Below are positions 1 to 12,900 of a DNA stretch of 64,000 nucleotides, one piece after another. The notes under the pieces are model-generated. The model was not told the DNA's origin. It saw only the letters and a list, made by a program, of their open reading frames with translations, and ran no database searches. The number at the start of each line of letters is the position of its first letter. The first letter of the stretch is position 1. The stretch is from Plenodomus lindquistii (lineage: Eukaryota > Ascomycota > Dothideomycetes > Pleosporales > Leptosphaeriaceae). Location of the stretch: positions 620,001 to 684,000 of the forward strand of contig JANUWI010000006.1 of assembly GCA_025504975.1 (NCBI GenBank), given 5' to 3'. Position numbers and translations under genes: made by a program.

Positions 1-57
1 ACTACTATAATCCTCAAGTTATCTTCCAGCCATCCTTACAATGCCTAGCGGTGCCCC

Positions 58-1488
58 TTGATACATACAGTGAGGGTCTTATTCATGAATGTATGCTCAA
101 ACGACACCTGTCTCTTGCCATTGCTAACCTACAATCTAGTCGTCAAGTTCACGATACCCAACCTCCTTCCTATCGATGTTCACGGATCTTCCAAAGCAGC
201 AACTACACACTGGATCGCCACGTGTCTTCAGAGCCCGATTGGGGCACCTTTTATCTATGCTGCACTCACCACATCAACGAGAGCTGTGCAGCTTGACTCC
301 GATGTTTACAAGTGGCGCGCTGTGTCGGAAGTAAATAAGCTCTTAACCAACCATGGCTATAGTACAGATGACACCACTATTGCCTCCGTCCTTATACTTT
401 TGGCTTTGGAGGAAGCTGATCTTGCTGATCCCCGTATGACTGAAGAGGCCCGATTATCCAGTATAAATGCACATCGCGCACATCTCAGTGGTCTGCAGAC
501 CATGATAGCTCAAAGAGGCGGACTCTTAGCGCTCGGAGGAAACCGTTGCTTACAGGTTTGCATACTGATGTGCGTTTATTATTCCAGGCAGTAATGTCAC
601 GAGCCAGGCTGACATGGCGATAGGCATAGCATCGCACAGGCAATCACGTCGTTCAGACGACCATACGCTCTTCTACTGGATTCACGAGGCTATATCGAGG
701 ATTACCGTACAGTCTCTTCCACGCTGCACACATTCACCATGTCACAACACTGCCGCAATCTTGGCGTCAGCCTCGCACTTCTTGAAATTATCCACGCCCT
801 CAGCACATTCGTTGCAGACCTCATAATTTGGTATGAGACCGGTTCAAGTCTGGTTGACTCGCTTGAACTGCAAAAACACGCAAGCCTCCTCACTTATCGG
901 CTATTCGACTGGTATGATCGATGTCCAAAAAACGGACCTGCAGCTCTTGGCCAGAGTGTCTGTCTTGCCCTGTTGATCTTCATGACCCACGCAACTGAGC
1001 CGATATCAGCACCTGTTGCGTCTCGTCTTGCAAAAGCTGTTGCAAAACTTCACTCGTCACTCTCCCAGATTTCTCCGTCGCAATGGTCGAACGCCCCGGA
1101 TCTTTACCTTTGGACAATCACTATGGGAGCTTTGGGCGCTCATGACCTTTTCGGGCCTAGGCAATCGCCAAGTAGAGACTCACGTATGATGTTTTTCGTT
1201 GAACATTTTGGATTCGCCTTCGGTACAACGAACTTCACTGCAACAGCAGCAGCACATGTGCTCGGCAAGTTACATTCATGCCTTTGGATACCTTCGGTTT
1301 TGGATGGAAGGTTAACGAATTTATGGAGTTCGTTGGAGTCTTATCGGTCGAGCATATCGACAGCAAAGAGTGTACCTGCTTCAGTAGGTCATGATCATTG
1401 TGACAATAACGAATACGCGCTTGGCCAAAGTACCACGAGGCGATTTTTCTCGAAAAAGATGGATTGGAGGGAACCTGCTCATACATGA
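58..1488 (+). CDS. Fungal transcription-factor-like protein (activator C-terminal region), 5' end uncertain
   Basis: Two exons fit, 58-555 and 640-1488, joined in phase 0 across an 84-nt GT...CAG intron; the joined frame is 449 codons. The protein has the alternating helical, Trp/Leu-rich composition of the C-terminal 'fungal specific transcription factor' region of Zn2Cys6 regulators, including a GGL..LG....LQ segment just before the junction and a long helical second half. No Zn2Cys6 cluster is visible. An in-frame stop lies at 46-48, so either the first ATG at 58 is the true start, or an upstream exon with the zinc cluster lies outside the window. The regulator target is unknown. The assignment rests on composition and remembered family layout. 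Splice sites and start are inference. Confidence 0.5.
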
Positions 1489-2291
1489 ATATTTCTTAGC
1501 TTTAATCTTCGGTGTTCGTCTTCTGGTCCCTATTTCAAGGTATCCATGGGTCGCCGGCACTACCTCCAAATATAGTCGACGTGGCGCAAGGCTGAAGTCA
1601 AGAAAACACTCAGAGCAGCCTCAACAAGAGAACGATTCCACAACTTATCTCTATACCTTGAACATTTCACTTAATCACGTCGATCTAACCCGTCGAATGA
1701 ACCATTCTTTTTCACGCTCTCCACATCAACACTCACACCCCACCTTCCACAAAATCCATCAACCTCGCTGCAATCTCCCATAAACGACGTTTCAGCCTCG
1801 CGCATCAAAACGCCTCCAACTCAAGACTACCCCCGCCCCCGCATATACATGCCTCTTAGTCGCCGGGACAGTCTGCCGTCGCTAGAAGCCATGCCCTTTG
1901 TGGTCTGACAGCCCGTGCCAGCATCCTGTCGGCGTATTGGTACGACGGTCTGCTTGGTATCTTACTGGGTGGGGGGACAACTGACTTTGCGTTATCATTC
2001 TCAGTGCGTGGGATTAGGATTGCATACTGTAGATTCGAAGGATTGGAGGATTTATTGCGCATGGGAGGGATGGGATGGGGGCTGGCTGGTTTGGATAAGA
2101 TGGGCAGGTGTTACAATGAGTGGTCAAGCCTTGTGTACTCTTATGAATCTTGGGGTTCAAGCCTTCCCCAACTCTCGAGTTTTTCTTGTGTATCTTGGCT
2201 TTTGCGTGTTTTTAGGTTCTTTTTCTCAAACGGCGCGTTCGTCTACATCGTCAAACACACATCCGATTAACAAATCTCTCCACAGTCAACA
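1489..2291. other. Intergenic region
   Basis: No convincing gene. Open frames at 1391-1783 and 1915-2565 have low-complexity or frame-shadow composition. The 3' part is the likely promoter and 5' UTR of the following membrane-protein gene. Confidence 0.5.
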
Positions 2292-3198
2292 ATGTCGGCA
2301 CTCCCAGAAGCAACCTCCCCCACCACATCATCCTCCTCCTCCTCCTTACCCTCCCCCTCCCCCTCCCAATCTCCATCACCGTCATCCGTCCTCGCAACCC
2401 GCATCTTCATCAACCAGCTTCCGAACTATGACAACCTCCTTCCCTGCGCCGAAGCCAAAATCTCCACCATCGTCCGGGGCATGGTATCCGGCTGCGGCGA
2501 CGGAAGACAAACCACTTCCTTTGCATGTTTCTGCTATACCAGTTCTTCGCAATTCGACAGCATGATTGGCGCAGATGTACGAACTGCGTGTCCCAGCGAT
2601 GTAGCCGAGGAAACAAAAGCGAGGGATTTGTTTGATGAGTATTGTGGGATTCCGATTACGGCGGGGTTTAGTGGGGGGGTGATTCCTGGTATGTGTGTGG
2701 TTTTTTGAGACGTGTAGATGGGGGTTTACTTGTGAAAGGGGTTTGTGCTAATGAGGGTTAGTGAGGACGTCTTCGATTAGATCTCTGTCGAGTTCTTCAA
2801 TGTCGCTGTCAGTGTCTTCGGCGAGCGCTTCGTCCACTGTACACTCAACATCTGCACCACCTTCGTCTTCACCGTCTACCCAGCCTAACACGGATTCTGG
2901 GGTCTCACGCAGCACCGTCATTGCTCTCAGCGTAGCGCTGCCGCTTCTTGCAGTCGTAATCGTGCTTGGTATATTCTTCCTCATACGGCGTCGTAAGAAT
3001 ACAAAGGATGGTACTGCCGCGTCAGAGCCGGTGGGGGATGGTGCGTCGAAAAGTGAACATAGACAGGAGACGGTCGAGATTTATACTCATCCGACGGAAT
3101 TGCCGGGGAGGGAGAAGGCTCCGTATCATGCTGTTGAGTTACCGGCGGGTGTTAAAAGTACGCGGGGTGTGGCAGAGTTGGAGGGGCACAGATCTTGA
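2292..3198 (+). CDS. CFEM-like cysteine-rich single-pass membrane protein
   Basis: Exons 2292-2688 and 2762-3198 join in phase 1 across a 73-nt intron (GTATGT...GTTAG), giving 277 aa. After a Ser/Pro-rich N-terminus (about residues 8-32) comes a cysteine module, about residues 40-115, with spacing LPxC...GC...CFC...AC...YC. It resembles the fungal extracellular CFEM domain but shows six cysteines instead of eight. A Ser/Thr/Pro-rich stalk follows, then one strongly hydrophobic transmembrane segment (about 185-207), an RRRKN stop-transfer cluster and a charged cytoplasmic tail. Known CFEM proteins act at the cell surface in adhesion or heme/iron uptake; the role here is not known. There is no clear signal peptide at the chosen ATG, so topology is inferred from the transmembrane segment and basic cluster. 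Confidence 0.65.
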
Positions 3199-3646
3199 GG
3201 AGATGGGAGGGAGAGGGAAGATGTTGACAAAGCCGGGGCGGGAGTTGTGCTAGTGTTGGCAGTTGATTTTTTTCGGGTTTGATCAGGTAGATCTGGATAT
3301 GTCATAGACGGGAAAATGAGCACCACTGTGGTACTCTTTTTGAGACGGTATCTGACATCGATTAGTAATTTTGTATGTTATGAAGCTCGATAATGTACCA
3401 TCGCCACTGCGTCGCACACCCACCAAATCCTATCAAGCACCCTCTCGTGATCAACGGGCGAAGACGCGTACTGTATCGCGATATCCTCAAAATCTATCCA
3501 CGTAACGTACCGAGCGCTATGACTCACCGCGGAGAGACTCGTACAATTTCCAGAGGATATGTTAGACCTGATAGTGTACTGTGATGCCAACAGTGCCCTA
3601 AATGTGGGTGCGAGACGGAGGATCAATCAACTGCAAAAACGTCTAA
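3199..3646. other. Intergenic region, convergent gene ends
   Basis: Lies between the 3' ends of two convergent genes; contains presumed 3' UTRs and no supported feature. Confidence 0.4.
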
Positions 3647-5308
3647 CTATAAACGTTCATAAAATCCTACATATCGCGAATCACCCCTATCTTCTTGAAT
3701 GGCAACCCTTGACAAAGCATCCCGTCGACATGCCTTTGTCCTGACACACATCCACCAACCGCATGACCCCTTCATAAGAAATTCCGTTAACTCTAACTCA
3801 CAGTCTAATTGCTGCAAGCCATCGCTACCCTCCCAAGGCCCAATCCAAATGTAAAACCAAATGTCTGCGTTCCTACCAAGGAAAGCCATCAATCCCTCCC
3901 GGTGGCAGGACATGCCATCTATATCGACTGAGATAATAACCTGAGCCTCAGGGTTGGCAATCTCATCTTTGATGCGCAAGGTGTATCGCGTAGCAGGGAT
4001 GTCCAGTCCCTCAGACGGGCGACTTGGAACCTTGCGAGAGGTCATGCTCGACACTGCATGTATCATAATGCTTCTGTCGTCGCCAAGCATCGATCGGTAG
4101 TTGTTGATCCGGCCGGACGCCCAACAAGGTAGGCCTTGACTTAAGTTATCTTTTCCTGCGAACCAGGCTTTGCCTGGAGGTCCGGACACTCTGCAACATA
4201 ACTGGATAAGGAGAATTTCATAAGGGTCACTCTACCCAACTGGGATAGTCGCCCAATCTGTTGTGTACTTGAGCCGGACGTGAGGTGGTCCGGGTGTGCG
4301 GTGGAAAGGCGTTGAAGATTCAAGCTCGTCGTGGTTCCCGGACAAGCTCTCGGTGAGGGAGTTTGGCAATTCCGGACCAAACAGCGTAGCTGCATCTACT
4401 TCGAGGAACGTATCCAGGACATCCGGTGACAGAGACCCCACTGCAAGCTCATCATCTTCATCATTTGACTCGTATTGCGCTTCTGGAGGCCCAAGCGTAG
4501 CCGAAGTATCAGGACCCAAGAAGCGTGAAACGATACGCGCCCCGAACGGCTCGCATTGGTCCCGAACGATTTCGAGAAGGCGCTCTAATGTTGTGATTCG
4601 CAAGCGTTGATGAGCGTCAGCCAGGATGTCGTCCGGTAATGACCTGGACATCTCAAGGTCATCTCGATCGAAGGAAAGACTCAGCACCATCCACAAAGCC
4701 CACAATGGTGAATTTGGAACGTTAGGGTGATGTTTGACGACTGGAGTCTGTACCCTGACACCCGACAATGGTGTCCCGGCGTGACGAGAGGCGAGCGTGT
4801 AAGTTGCCCATACACAGTCGATGAAATCTTGGCATCCAGTCACCACGGTATCCGAAAACGGCATGTAGATTTCTATGCGTCCGCGTAAGCCTGTTCCGCT
4901 GTACTTGGTGAATGCTTCGACGACGAAATACTGCTCGTTGTAGTAAAACACGCTCACGACGCGGCTCACCGCCGATAGAAGGACGGAGAGAGGGAACCAG
5001 CCGGACTCTGGGACACGACCGCCGGTTGCTTCTGTGCTGTCGAACAACAACTGGGCGAATTTCTCTTCAATGGTGCCCCATAGCCACGGTGCGAAGTGAC
5101 TAAATTGTATGTAGGCCATAGAGGAATCCATAGGTTCGTAGTGAAGTAGGATATCAAGAACTTCACTAATTCTGTGCGTCGTGTCCCCATGATCTTCATG
5201 AAGGGGTGCTGTGAGAGCAATAATGTCGTGAATATCGAACTGACAGTGGTCGAATCAGTGTGTCTCGAGTTGCTGTGTCAGCTCGCCAGCACTGTCCGGG
5301 TTGTCCAT
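3647..5308 (-). CDS. Unrecognised protein, two or three exons, possible ankyrin-like start
   Basis: The core is solid: an open frame from 5131 down to 4236, a 45-nt intron at 4191-4235 (GTAGAG...TTGCAG, phase 2) and a last exon 4190-3647. The frame stays open above 5131 and reads as protein (a PLHEDHG stretch, then a helix ending LDILLHYEP, like the end of an ankyrin repeat). An in-frame ATG at 5308 is separated from it by a TGA at 5255-5257. An intron at 5209-5292 with a weak GTGCTG donor would remove that TGA and keep the frame, giving 510 aa. Otherwise translation starts at 5131 or the gene is damaged. The middle has an acidic low-complexity segment. No domain was recognised and no function is assigned. 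Confidence 0.45.
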
Positions 5309-8300
5309 GGCCAGAGTGGACGAAAGCCGGTTGCGTGAACGCACGAGAAGAGCCAGAAGACAAGCAAGGAGTGGTAGTGAGTTTGTGAGTGGGTGAGTCT
5401 GTGGCGCGTCGCGAAAGATGATAGCAAATAGGCAGGAGCGCGGCACACGCCAGCCAACAGGCAAGTGCGTCGCGAGACACAAGCCATCACTGGCAGGCAA
5501 GACTATCATGAGGAAGGTACACAGTCACACCATATCAGGGGCAATAATCGCGGCGAGTTGTGCGGTACAAAGTCCAGCGTAGTCCTAGCCCAGCTCTATA
5601 ATTTCATCTTGTGCAAGTATACGTTTGACTGAAATTTCTTCCGTCAGCGGTGTAGTTTCACATGTTCGCTTCCAACCGCAAGGTTCCATGGCAAACTTAC
5701 GACATGCATCAACCTACTTATCGGGATATGGTGAGAAACCGCAACGGTGGCCCAAAGTCTCGTCTTGCTTGTGCCAAGTCAGTTACAATACATGATTGAC
5801 ACCGCTGTCTTGACGGTGTTGGAAGTTAGAGGTCCATAACGTGGTCATGGTCTCTCCTATACGGACTATTGTAAGGTACGTGCGGAGACTTCTCTCTAGT
5901 TGTGCCTCTTGGGCTTGATTAATCGTCGAATCACGCGCATATCCGTCTAGCTTCTGGTTGTGCATCGCGTCCGCAGTAAGAGAAAAAGTCCAGCCAGAAG
6001 TCGCACGATCTAGATGATACCACAAATTGCATTTGGACAATGCTAAACGAGTCTTCATTCGAACCATACTGGCGGGTCCCCTCGCCTAATCCATGGTGAT
6101 GTGTTGAGCGACGCAACCGGCAGCGAATAGCACGGTGCCGCTCACGTGACTGGCAGCCGTCCGCAGGTCGTTCGATGCCTAGAAGCGTGACATGTGGCTT
6201 GCAGGAGTCTGACTGCTTACTGCAGAGGGGAACCTGTGCCCTGAAGCAGCAATGCAAGGTTCGTTGCCAGCGGCAGATGCTGGGTACTTACCCGGATAGG
6301 CAATGTACCGCGAGATGCAGTGTTGAGCGCGAGGACGGAATAAAGACCTCAGAGCGGCCCAATGAAGCATTCCGCAGCATCCCTACTCTCATGTAGTAGA
6401 GAAGAGGGGGTGTAAACCTGTACGCCACGAGCAACGCCAGTTCAGCCGACTAAGAGCGCATTTGCCTACATATCTGCGGTACCATTTCCTCTGTTAATTG
6501 ATAGTCCTACTGCCTTTCTTGGCCCAGCGCCTTGTATGGTAGCTTAGGTTTTGGTTAGGGCCAGACACCTCTACTAAACGGTGTAGACTACAGAAGAGGA
6601 GCTTCTTGAGTAGATCTTTTTAAGCGTCTCTTGCGGGGTCAATTCCGAAATCTGTCTACGTTTACTAGTTTATCAGGAGCGTTGCTTGTGTCTTGCTAAC
6701 GCTTCGTATGTACTACCAGCACCACGGTCCCCAAGGCGGGATCCTACATAGTATACCTTAGCTGCGCGACGCTTTTCTCGTAAAGACAGTAGGAGTGCTT
6801 GGTAGGCTTTCAACAGGGTATTCGTTAGTTGTCTCCTTGAGCGCGCGTTGTAACGCTATTTCGAGAGAGGAAAGACGTTGATCAAACAACAAGCCATCAC
6901 GGCCGGGTGGTAACCAGAATTCGCTTATTCTTCAACATATGCACGCGCAGGCGAAGCGCAGTTGGCATTCGTATACGCGTTGGATTCCTCGTAACCCATA
7001 GTGTACCGGTTCAGTGTTAGCCTCTTGTCCTGCCTTGTCGCGTCGACTCATTGTTACTCAGGTCCTGTGAATGCGGGGATACCAGCCGCGCTGTACCACT
7101 CGTCCTTCGGTGTTCGCGAACCGTACCTGTCAGCCTCGCACAGCTTCGGCGGTGAATATTGACCGGTGCTATGGGAATACGTGTCATACAGCGTCCATAC
7201 CATTGCGCCCCTGTAATCACATACGGCGACGATACCACGACAGCTGCGCAAGTATGGCTAATTGCATACTGAATTCAGAATGAACGGGCGGAGCGAGGGG
7301 AGCTGAGTAAAGCCCGCTAATGAGGCTTTACCGCTTTAGGAGAGGCTGGTGCCTTTGCGCCTGAGATCCCAGTCAACCAGTGCATTGGAAGGGCTGAGAC
7401 GGGGGTGTCACAGGAGATCCGCAGTCAGCATCCCATGTCCCATTGCGCGTCGCATGTTGAGATGCGATTTGACATTCTGATACAGTGGATTGTGTATCGT
7501 GGGCTCTTTGTAATTGCTTCTCATGCTCATATTCATGCGATCTCAGATCTGGATCACCCACTGATGATGTCTACACTCCGGCGATGAACGGCCGCGACCC
7601 CGTCACACGTCAAATAAATGTCAATCACTGTACGCACGAAAGCGAAAAGGTCTTCGCGACATGAGCATGATCTCGTCATCATTGATCAGTCATGAGTGAT
7701 TCATCTGCAGGGACTCGTCGAGCGGGGGTTGTTAGTGGACGTCACGCTGGCTTTATTCAGCATTCATTGCTAAGCCCGTAAAGCGCACCAATGAAACTCT
7801 TACAGAGCGAGGAGATAAGTGAACTTAATAATCAAAGAGTCCGAGGCCAACGACAAGGGTTCTTTACAGCGCCCTTTGATGTCGAATCGAGGTCCCTGTG
7901 ATCAGATCCACGCATGGACAATTGGTGATCAGAATGTGCGAAACGTGGGGTTCTCGACGAACGTCTGACAGATGAGCGTGGTCTGGAGAATGTCGGCGTG
8001 GACGAAGCCGGGAGACCGAGATTCACATCGCGCGACCAGAAATTCGTGCGGTTCGTCCGGAGCGACCACTGTTCTATGTACCAAGGCTCTGGTGTACCGA
8101 GCAGGTGAAATAATCCTTCGCCGTTTGATTTTCCTCGGCATTGTCGTCGTGAGGAGAAGTAGGATGGAGCGGAAAGGCAGATTCGTCCCGTGCCAACCAG
8201 ACTGCCAGCTGTGCAGAGCGAGTGCGAATGTGTACAATGCGGATGTATTGATTAGCGAGAAGCCGGTGGGGACACGTTTGGAGCCACAGCTGTGAAGTTT

Positions 8301-9263
8301 GACCGCTCTGCTAGCGGGGGGTCCTTTGTGTGGCTTTGACCCGCTTACTGAGGTCTGGTCTGCGCCTTACGACAGCGCACCCTGTCGACATGGGCAATCA
8401 GGCACCTCTCAATCTCGCACACGCATGTAGGCGCCCTGCCCGGCTAGACAACGCACACGAAAGGAGTCAGTGTTGCAGAAGCAAAAGCCCGGCAGAGCCT
8501 GGTAGAGCCTGGTAGATTCAAGGTGTCATAATGGCCGAACCCAACATGTGATGCAAGCGGTAGCCATCGCTGTTTACCAAAGCCCGACCAAGCTCCAGGC
8601 GTCCTGATGGGTAATCCGAGCCAGAATGACAGCAATCGCGTCTCTAGGTGTCCGCGTCGCCGCTCGCATTGTGCGGCCCCCGGCAAAGAATGATCCCTGG
8701 CGAGCTAAGAAGTGTGCAGGGTTGTCTAGTCTACATACTAGTCGGTCGGCCGTACCCAATATCCGCCTTCCTGCGTAAGCTGGGCCATCTCACCGCTCGG
8801 CGGCCAAGAACGGTGAAAACATGCCAATAAATCCGAGAGCCGTTAAGCAGTATCGTGGTCATACCGTAAGCGTCAGGCAGCATAAGACACACGCTTGCCC
8901 GCTCTTTAAGGACCACTACTCAGTTACGATCACACCAACAAAGCAACCTTTGAACACAATAACTATATTGCCATCGACGTGCCTCCACAGTGATTATTCA
9001 GTACACACATCATCGATTAGATCTCGGGAATACTCGAGCTCGGATCACCTTCCACCCATTGGCTCCTGCATTAAGGTTCGTGAACCCTCGATTTACCAGT
9101 CATCATCGAAACTGACTCACATTTTCTTAGGCACTTATATCTGCCTGAACATTCAAAAATGCCGTCCTCATCACACCTCCGCATTCAAACTTCCTTTGAG
9201 CCATTCACAGCCGAGACTGTCCGCTCACACTTTGTCTCTTCACCACCACAAAAGAAGCAAAAG
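5309..9263. other. Gene-poor stretch with coding relics
   Basis: About 4 kb without a convincing gene. Weak relics on the minus strand: 5783-6067 (aromatic-rich frame, no start context); about 6600-6900 (open pieces broken by stops); 7054-7251 (a GAMVWTLYD segment and an FG/YG..PKD.WY-like end, resembling the C-terminal end of some glycoside hydrolases); and 7929-8237 (basic N-terminus, no recognisable domain). Near the right end, 9076-9130 looks like a 55-nt intron (GT...CTTAG, with a CTGAC-like branch site) in the 5' UTR of the next gene. Confidence 0.35.
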
Positions 9264-9902
9264 ATGTCTCTTACACAAACCTACTACATCGCCGCCTCGG
9301 CCCGCTCCAAGCTGGGCAAGGAAGCCTCAAGGGCTGATCACGACCTCCGCCTCCTCGTTGGACACGCCAACCTCCTCGACAGCCTCATGATCGAACTCCA
9401 AGATGCCGAACGCCAACAAGAGCAATGGTTCAACCAGACCATGGCCAAGGCCTCCAAGGCTGAGGACCGTCACATCCAGTGGGCAGACAGCATTGTTGAG
9501 GAAGAGGAGGATGACTACTCAGACTCAGACTCAGAGTCGGAGAACGAGGACGACTTCGACATGATCGCCGTACCCCGCCGCATCGCTCAAGCACCAGTAC
9601 AAATCACCACAATGGAGATTGAGGAGGACGAAGAGGAATTCTACGACGACATGGAGGATGATTCGGATCTCGCTCTCACCCGTTTACCCTCGCAATCACA
9701 ATCACCACCCGAGCTCACCTATGAAGAGGAGTCCGATGATGAATCGCCTCCCACGTCACCACCCGTCTCGACCTTCAACTTGTCCGACAAAGAGGCACTC
9801 CTCACCACATCATTCTACGAGGCAAAGTCACATCAAGGATACTTGGAGGACGATCGCCCACTTTTCATGGACACAAATGCTCCGCTTATCGAAAGTTATT
9901 AG
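9264..9902 (+). CDS. Acidic conserved fungal protein of unknown function
   Basis: A single exon of 212 aa. The ATG at 9264 is chosen over 9159 because the recognisable conserved block starts there (MSLTQTYYIAASARSKL, then a helix with DHDLRLLVGHANLLDSLM and EQWFNQ). This N-terminal block of about 60 residues looks like a small helical domain I associate with hypothetical proteins of Pezizomycotina; I know no named function. From about residue 80 the chain is very acidic and Ser-rich, probably disordered, with Glu/Asp runs and Ser-Pro sites. The C-terminal 40 residues are again more conserved-looking. A likely 5' UTR intron lies at 9076-9130. Adjacent gene-poor DNA gives no functional clue. 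Confidence 0.7.
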   Translation: MSLTQTYYIAASARSKLGKEASRADHDLRLLVGHANLLDSLMIELQDAERQQEQWFNQTMAKASKAEDRHIQWADSIVEEEEDDYSDSDSESENEDDFDMIAVPRRIAQAPVQITTMEIEEDEEEFYDDMEDDSDLALTRLPSQSQSPPELTYEEESDDESPPTSPPVSTFNLSDKEALLTTSFYEAKSHQGYLEDDRPLFMDTNAPLIESY

Positions 9903-12900
9903 GCTAGCACATCTCTGCTACGACCTTGTGATTTTTTGATCAGCATTTTTAGCGAGCGAGTCCTTTTCAGCATTATATCCTCTGCATTTTCATTACAAGC
10001 ACTGGCATATGTCACGGAACGGTTTATTACGAAGCGATCTACTCTACTCAGAATTATGGAAGGATTACGATATCACGGATGAGTTGGGAAATTCGGTCGC
10101 ACACGGTTTGAGCTCTCCCATCATTTGGTTGAGACTCCCACCTTAGTTAGATATCAATCATGATCATAACACCCCAACATTGTATCCACCTTGCCTCATG
10201 TGACGCTTCACTATCGCTGTAATCTGCACACTGATCAGCCGCTAGGTCACGAACACATTTCACATGCACTCTAGGATGTCTTCGGCAAAGAAAAAATCCA
10301 ACCTCGCACGAACAATCCATTGTATTCTGCAAGTCTCCACTCCAAACTTTTCCACGTCAAACCAGTCATGACTGGGGCTGGAAATTTTCAGAAGTTTTGA
10401 CCGACTTTTGGCGGCCAATGCAGGCATCCTGGCGCGTTTGAGCCACAGCATCGCCCAGAGTGGGACACGCGGCGGGAACCCACTTTACTCGCTTCGCACA
10501 GCGCGGATCGCCCAGGCAACTCGCAATGCCCGCCTGAAGGAATGCTGTGCTGTACGTTCGTCTCCTTCCCGGTGAGTGTCTACTAGGTCCCCTTGGGGTG
10601 GACGCGACGCACAATCTTACGCAGGTGAGTGCGCACTGCCTGATGATGCACGACACCTCATGACCCAGAATGCTTCTGCCTAGGGAGCTTGCGTGCTCTC
10701 CCTATCGCGATACGCCCTCAGATACGCTGTGGCCGATCTTGGCAACCCGTGTCAGTCCGTGCGAGGCTATTCGGGGTTTGAGTGGCTCCGATCGGATTCA
10801 ATAGGAAGAGGGGGCAGGGGGAGACGAGGTACTGCACTGAGTTTCCACTCGGTCGAAACACGGAAACGAGGCGTTTTGGCTGAACGGAACGGACGGTCAC
10901 AGGTAAAGAAACCCCGACCCGCGTGTATTGTGCATCTGACACCTTCTAACTGCACTTGACGGTTTCTGCATAACCCGGATCATGCAATAGATTTGCTTTG
11001 TTACAGAGTCCACTTCATGTTGAATTCTGGAGTTCTGGACCCTTCGCCTGCCATGATCTGAGTGTGGCCTCTGCATCTCCACATTATCAAAGATGAAAGG
11101 AGGCAACAACTTTGCTGATCACTCTGGCTTCCCCACGCCTCAACCCACGCCCGGGATATTGCGATGCCGGCAAAACCCTCCGCACTCGTGCTCGATGCGC
11201 ATCTAACTGGAGATTGCAGCGTTTATCCTTCGCAAAACCAAATTAGGTTTGATATTGCTTCGAGATCTGCGCTGCTAGATATGTATGCCGCCTCATATGC
11301 CCGGGCCTCTAGGACCATGTTACAAGCTCGACTAACTTGCTTTGACATTTGATGCAAGCTGGATAAGGAATGTTAATGATGCGTTGTTTCACTCGTCGAG
11401 CTGTTTGTGGTGAAACAAGCACGTGTCAAGCTCGTGGCGCCTGGCCCGCCATGTGCTCAAGTGAAGCAGGATATCATCACCAATTGCAACACCTCAACAA
11501 GGTAGTTATCAAGGAATGTCTCGATGCGTTTGCGGGTCACTGACGATGCCAAACCACTGCCAATGCATCACAAGCATTTCAGCCCCTGACTTCTCCTCAA
11601 CGCCCTGTTTTTGGCAGGAACAACCAAGTCTGCTCGTTGTCTTTTCCTCGTCACCCAAACAAGGAAATGGCTTGTGGAACAGACAGCCCCAGATCATCGA
11701 CGTCGGTCATGATCCTTACTCTGACTTTGCGGGGAGAATCCCTGACTGACCCAGCTACCTGTCCCTGATACTGTTTACTTACCCATGGTGCACTGTCGCC
11801 TCGTCAATGCCAGTCGAGTGGTAACTTGTTATGAAACCCTACACAGTACATCGTCAAACAAGACCTATTTCGGTCAGCACTTACTTATCTGATAGTCCAA
11901 AACATCGTCAATAGTAATCGTTAGGAGACTGTCGATGTGCATGTAAGATTTGTTGGTACCTGCCAGTCACTTCCCGTCTCACTGTGGTCTTAAGTCTCGA
12001 TCCACCAGGCATTCGTTTGCTCGGATCACTTACCCAGCCCCGGCGGCTATTGACAAAAAAAACGGTGTCGATTCGTTTCGATGTGCATTGCCACTGACAT
12101 CCCTCCCCTGGGAACATCCTGAGCTCTTGATTGCGACATACTTACATGTTATGAAGACAGATCGCTATGAGGCTACGCAATGCTTGACATCATTTTCGAG
12201 ATCAAGGTCTCGACCGGTGTTATCGATAAGCTCGAATCAATGATGCGACAAGGCTTCTCTTGCTCGGAAGAACGGTCCCCTCGCGCACCGGATGGCGTTT
12301 CCTTCCTCCTCGTTCGACATGATTCGACAACTGCGATTCGCAAGATCGAGTCTACTGAGAGCATATCGCACGACCATCACGTCCATTTGCAACACCAGCG
12401 GACCCCTCGGATGAGGACGTGACGATCATTGTCGTCATGTCGATACGGCTAGAATGGGATCGGGAAGACATGTTCCCTTGCTCCGCCGGTCCCGACTTTA
12501 GCCTCACGTGAGCTGGATATGAGTAGACCTCATCTCAGCCCTACCGCGTCTCGGCACAACGGTCTTCCAAAATCCGAGCTGTCCCCAGTGTCCAGAGCCT
12601 GTCGGCCACATGAACCACCACCAGAACCTCGCGCCGACCCGCACCGAGGCTTCTTCGCCCGAGGCTCAAGCCACAGAACATTCTGTTCGCATGAGTCATC
12701 CAGCCCAAAACCCTTCTTAGCACGGAAGCCTCAATGGAAAAGTCTTTGCTAGCTCGGAAAAGCTGTGGCAGCCAGCCATCAAAACCACCATGATTGAAAA
12801 TCCTCCTCAGCTCATCACACCACCCAGACTTTGTCGGAAAATTTTCCGCCTAGTCAATGCCGGCCCACTGCCATTCCTATCTGGCAGATCTCAGAGATTT

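Noticed and set aside
1915..2565. 216-aa plus-strand frame rich in Pro/His
   Set aside because: Low-complexity shadow of the Ser/Pro-rich start of the CFEM-like gene, and no start context.
8821..9390. 189-aa frame upstream of the acidic protein
   Set aside because: Crosses the likely 5' UTR intron and overlaps the conserved start in another frame; basic/His/Ser-rich shadow composition.
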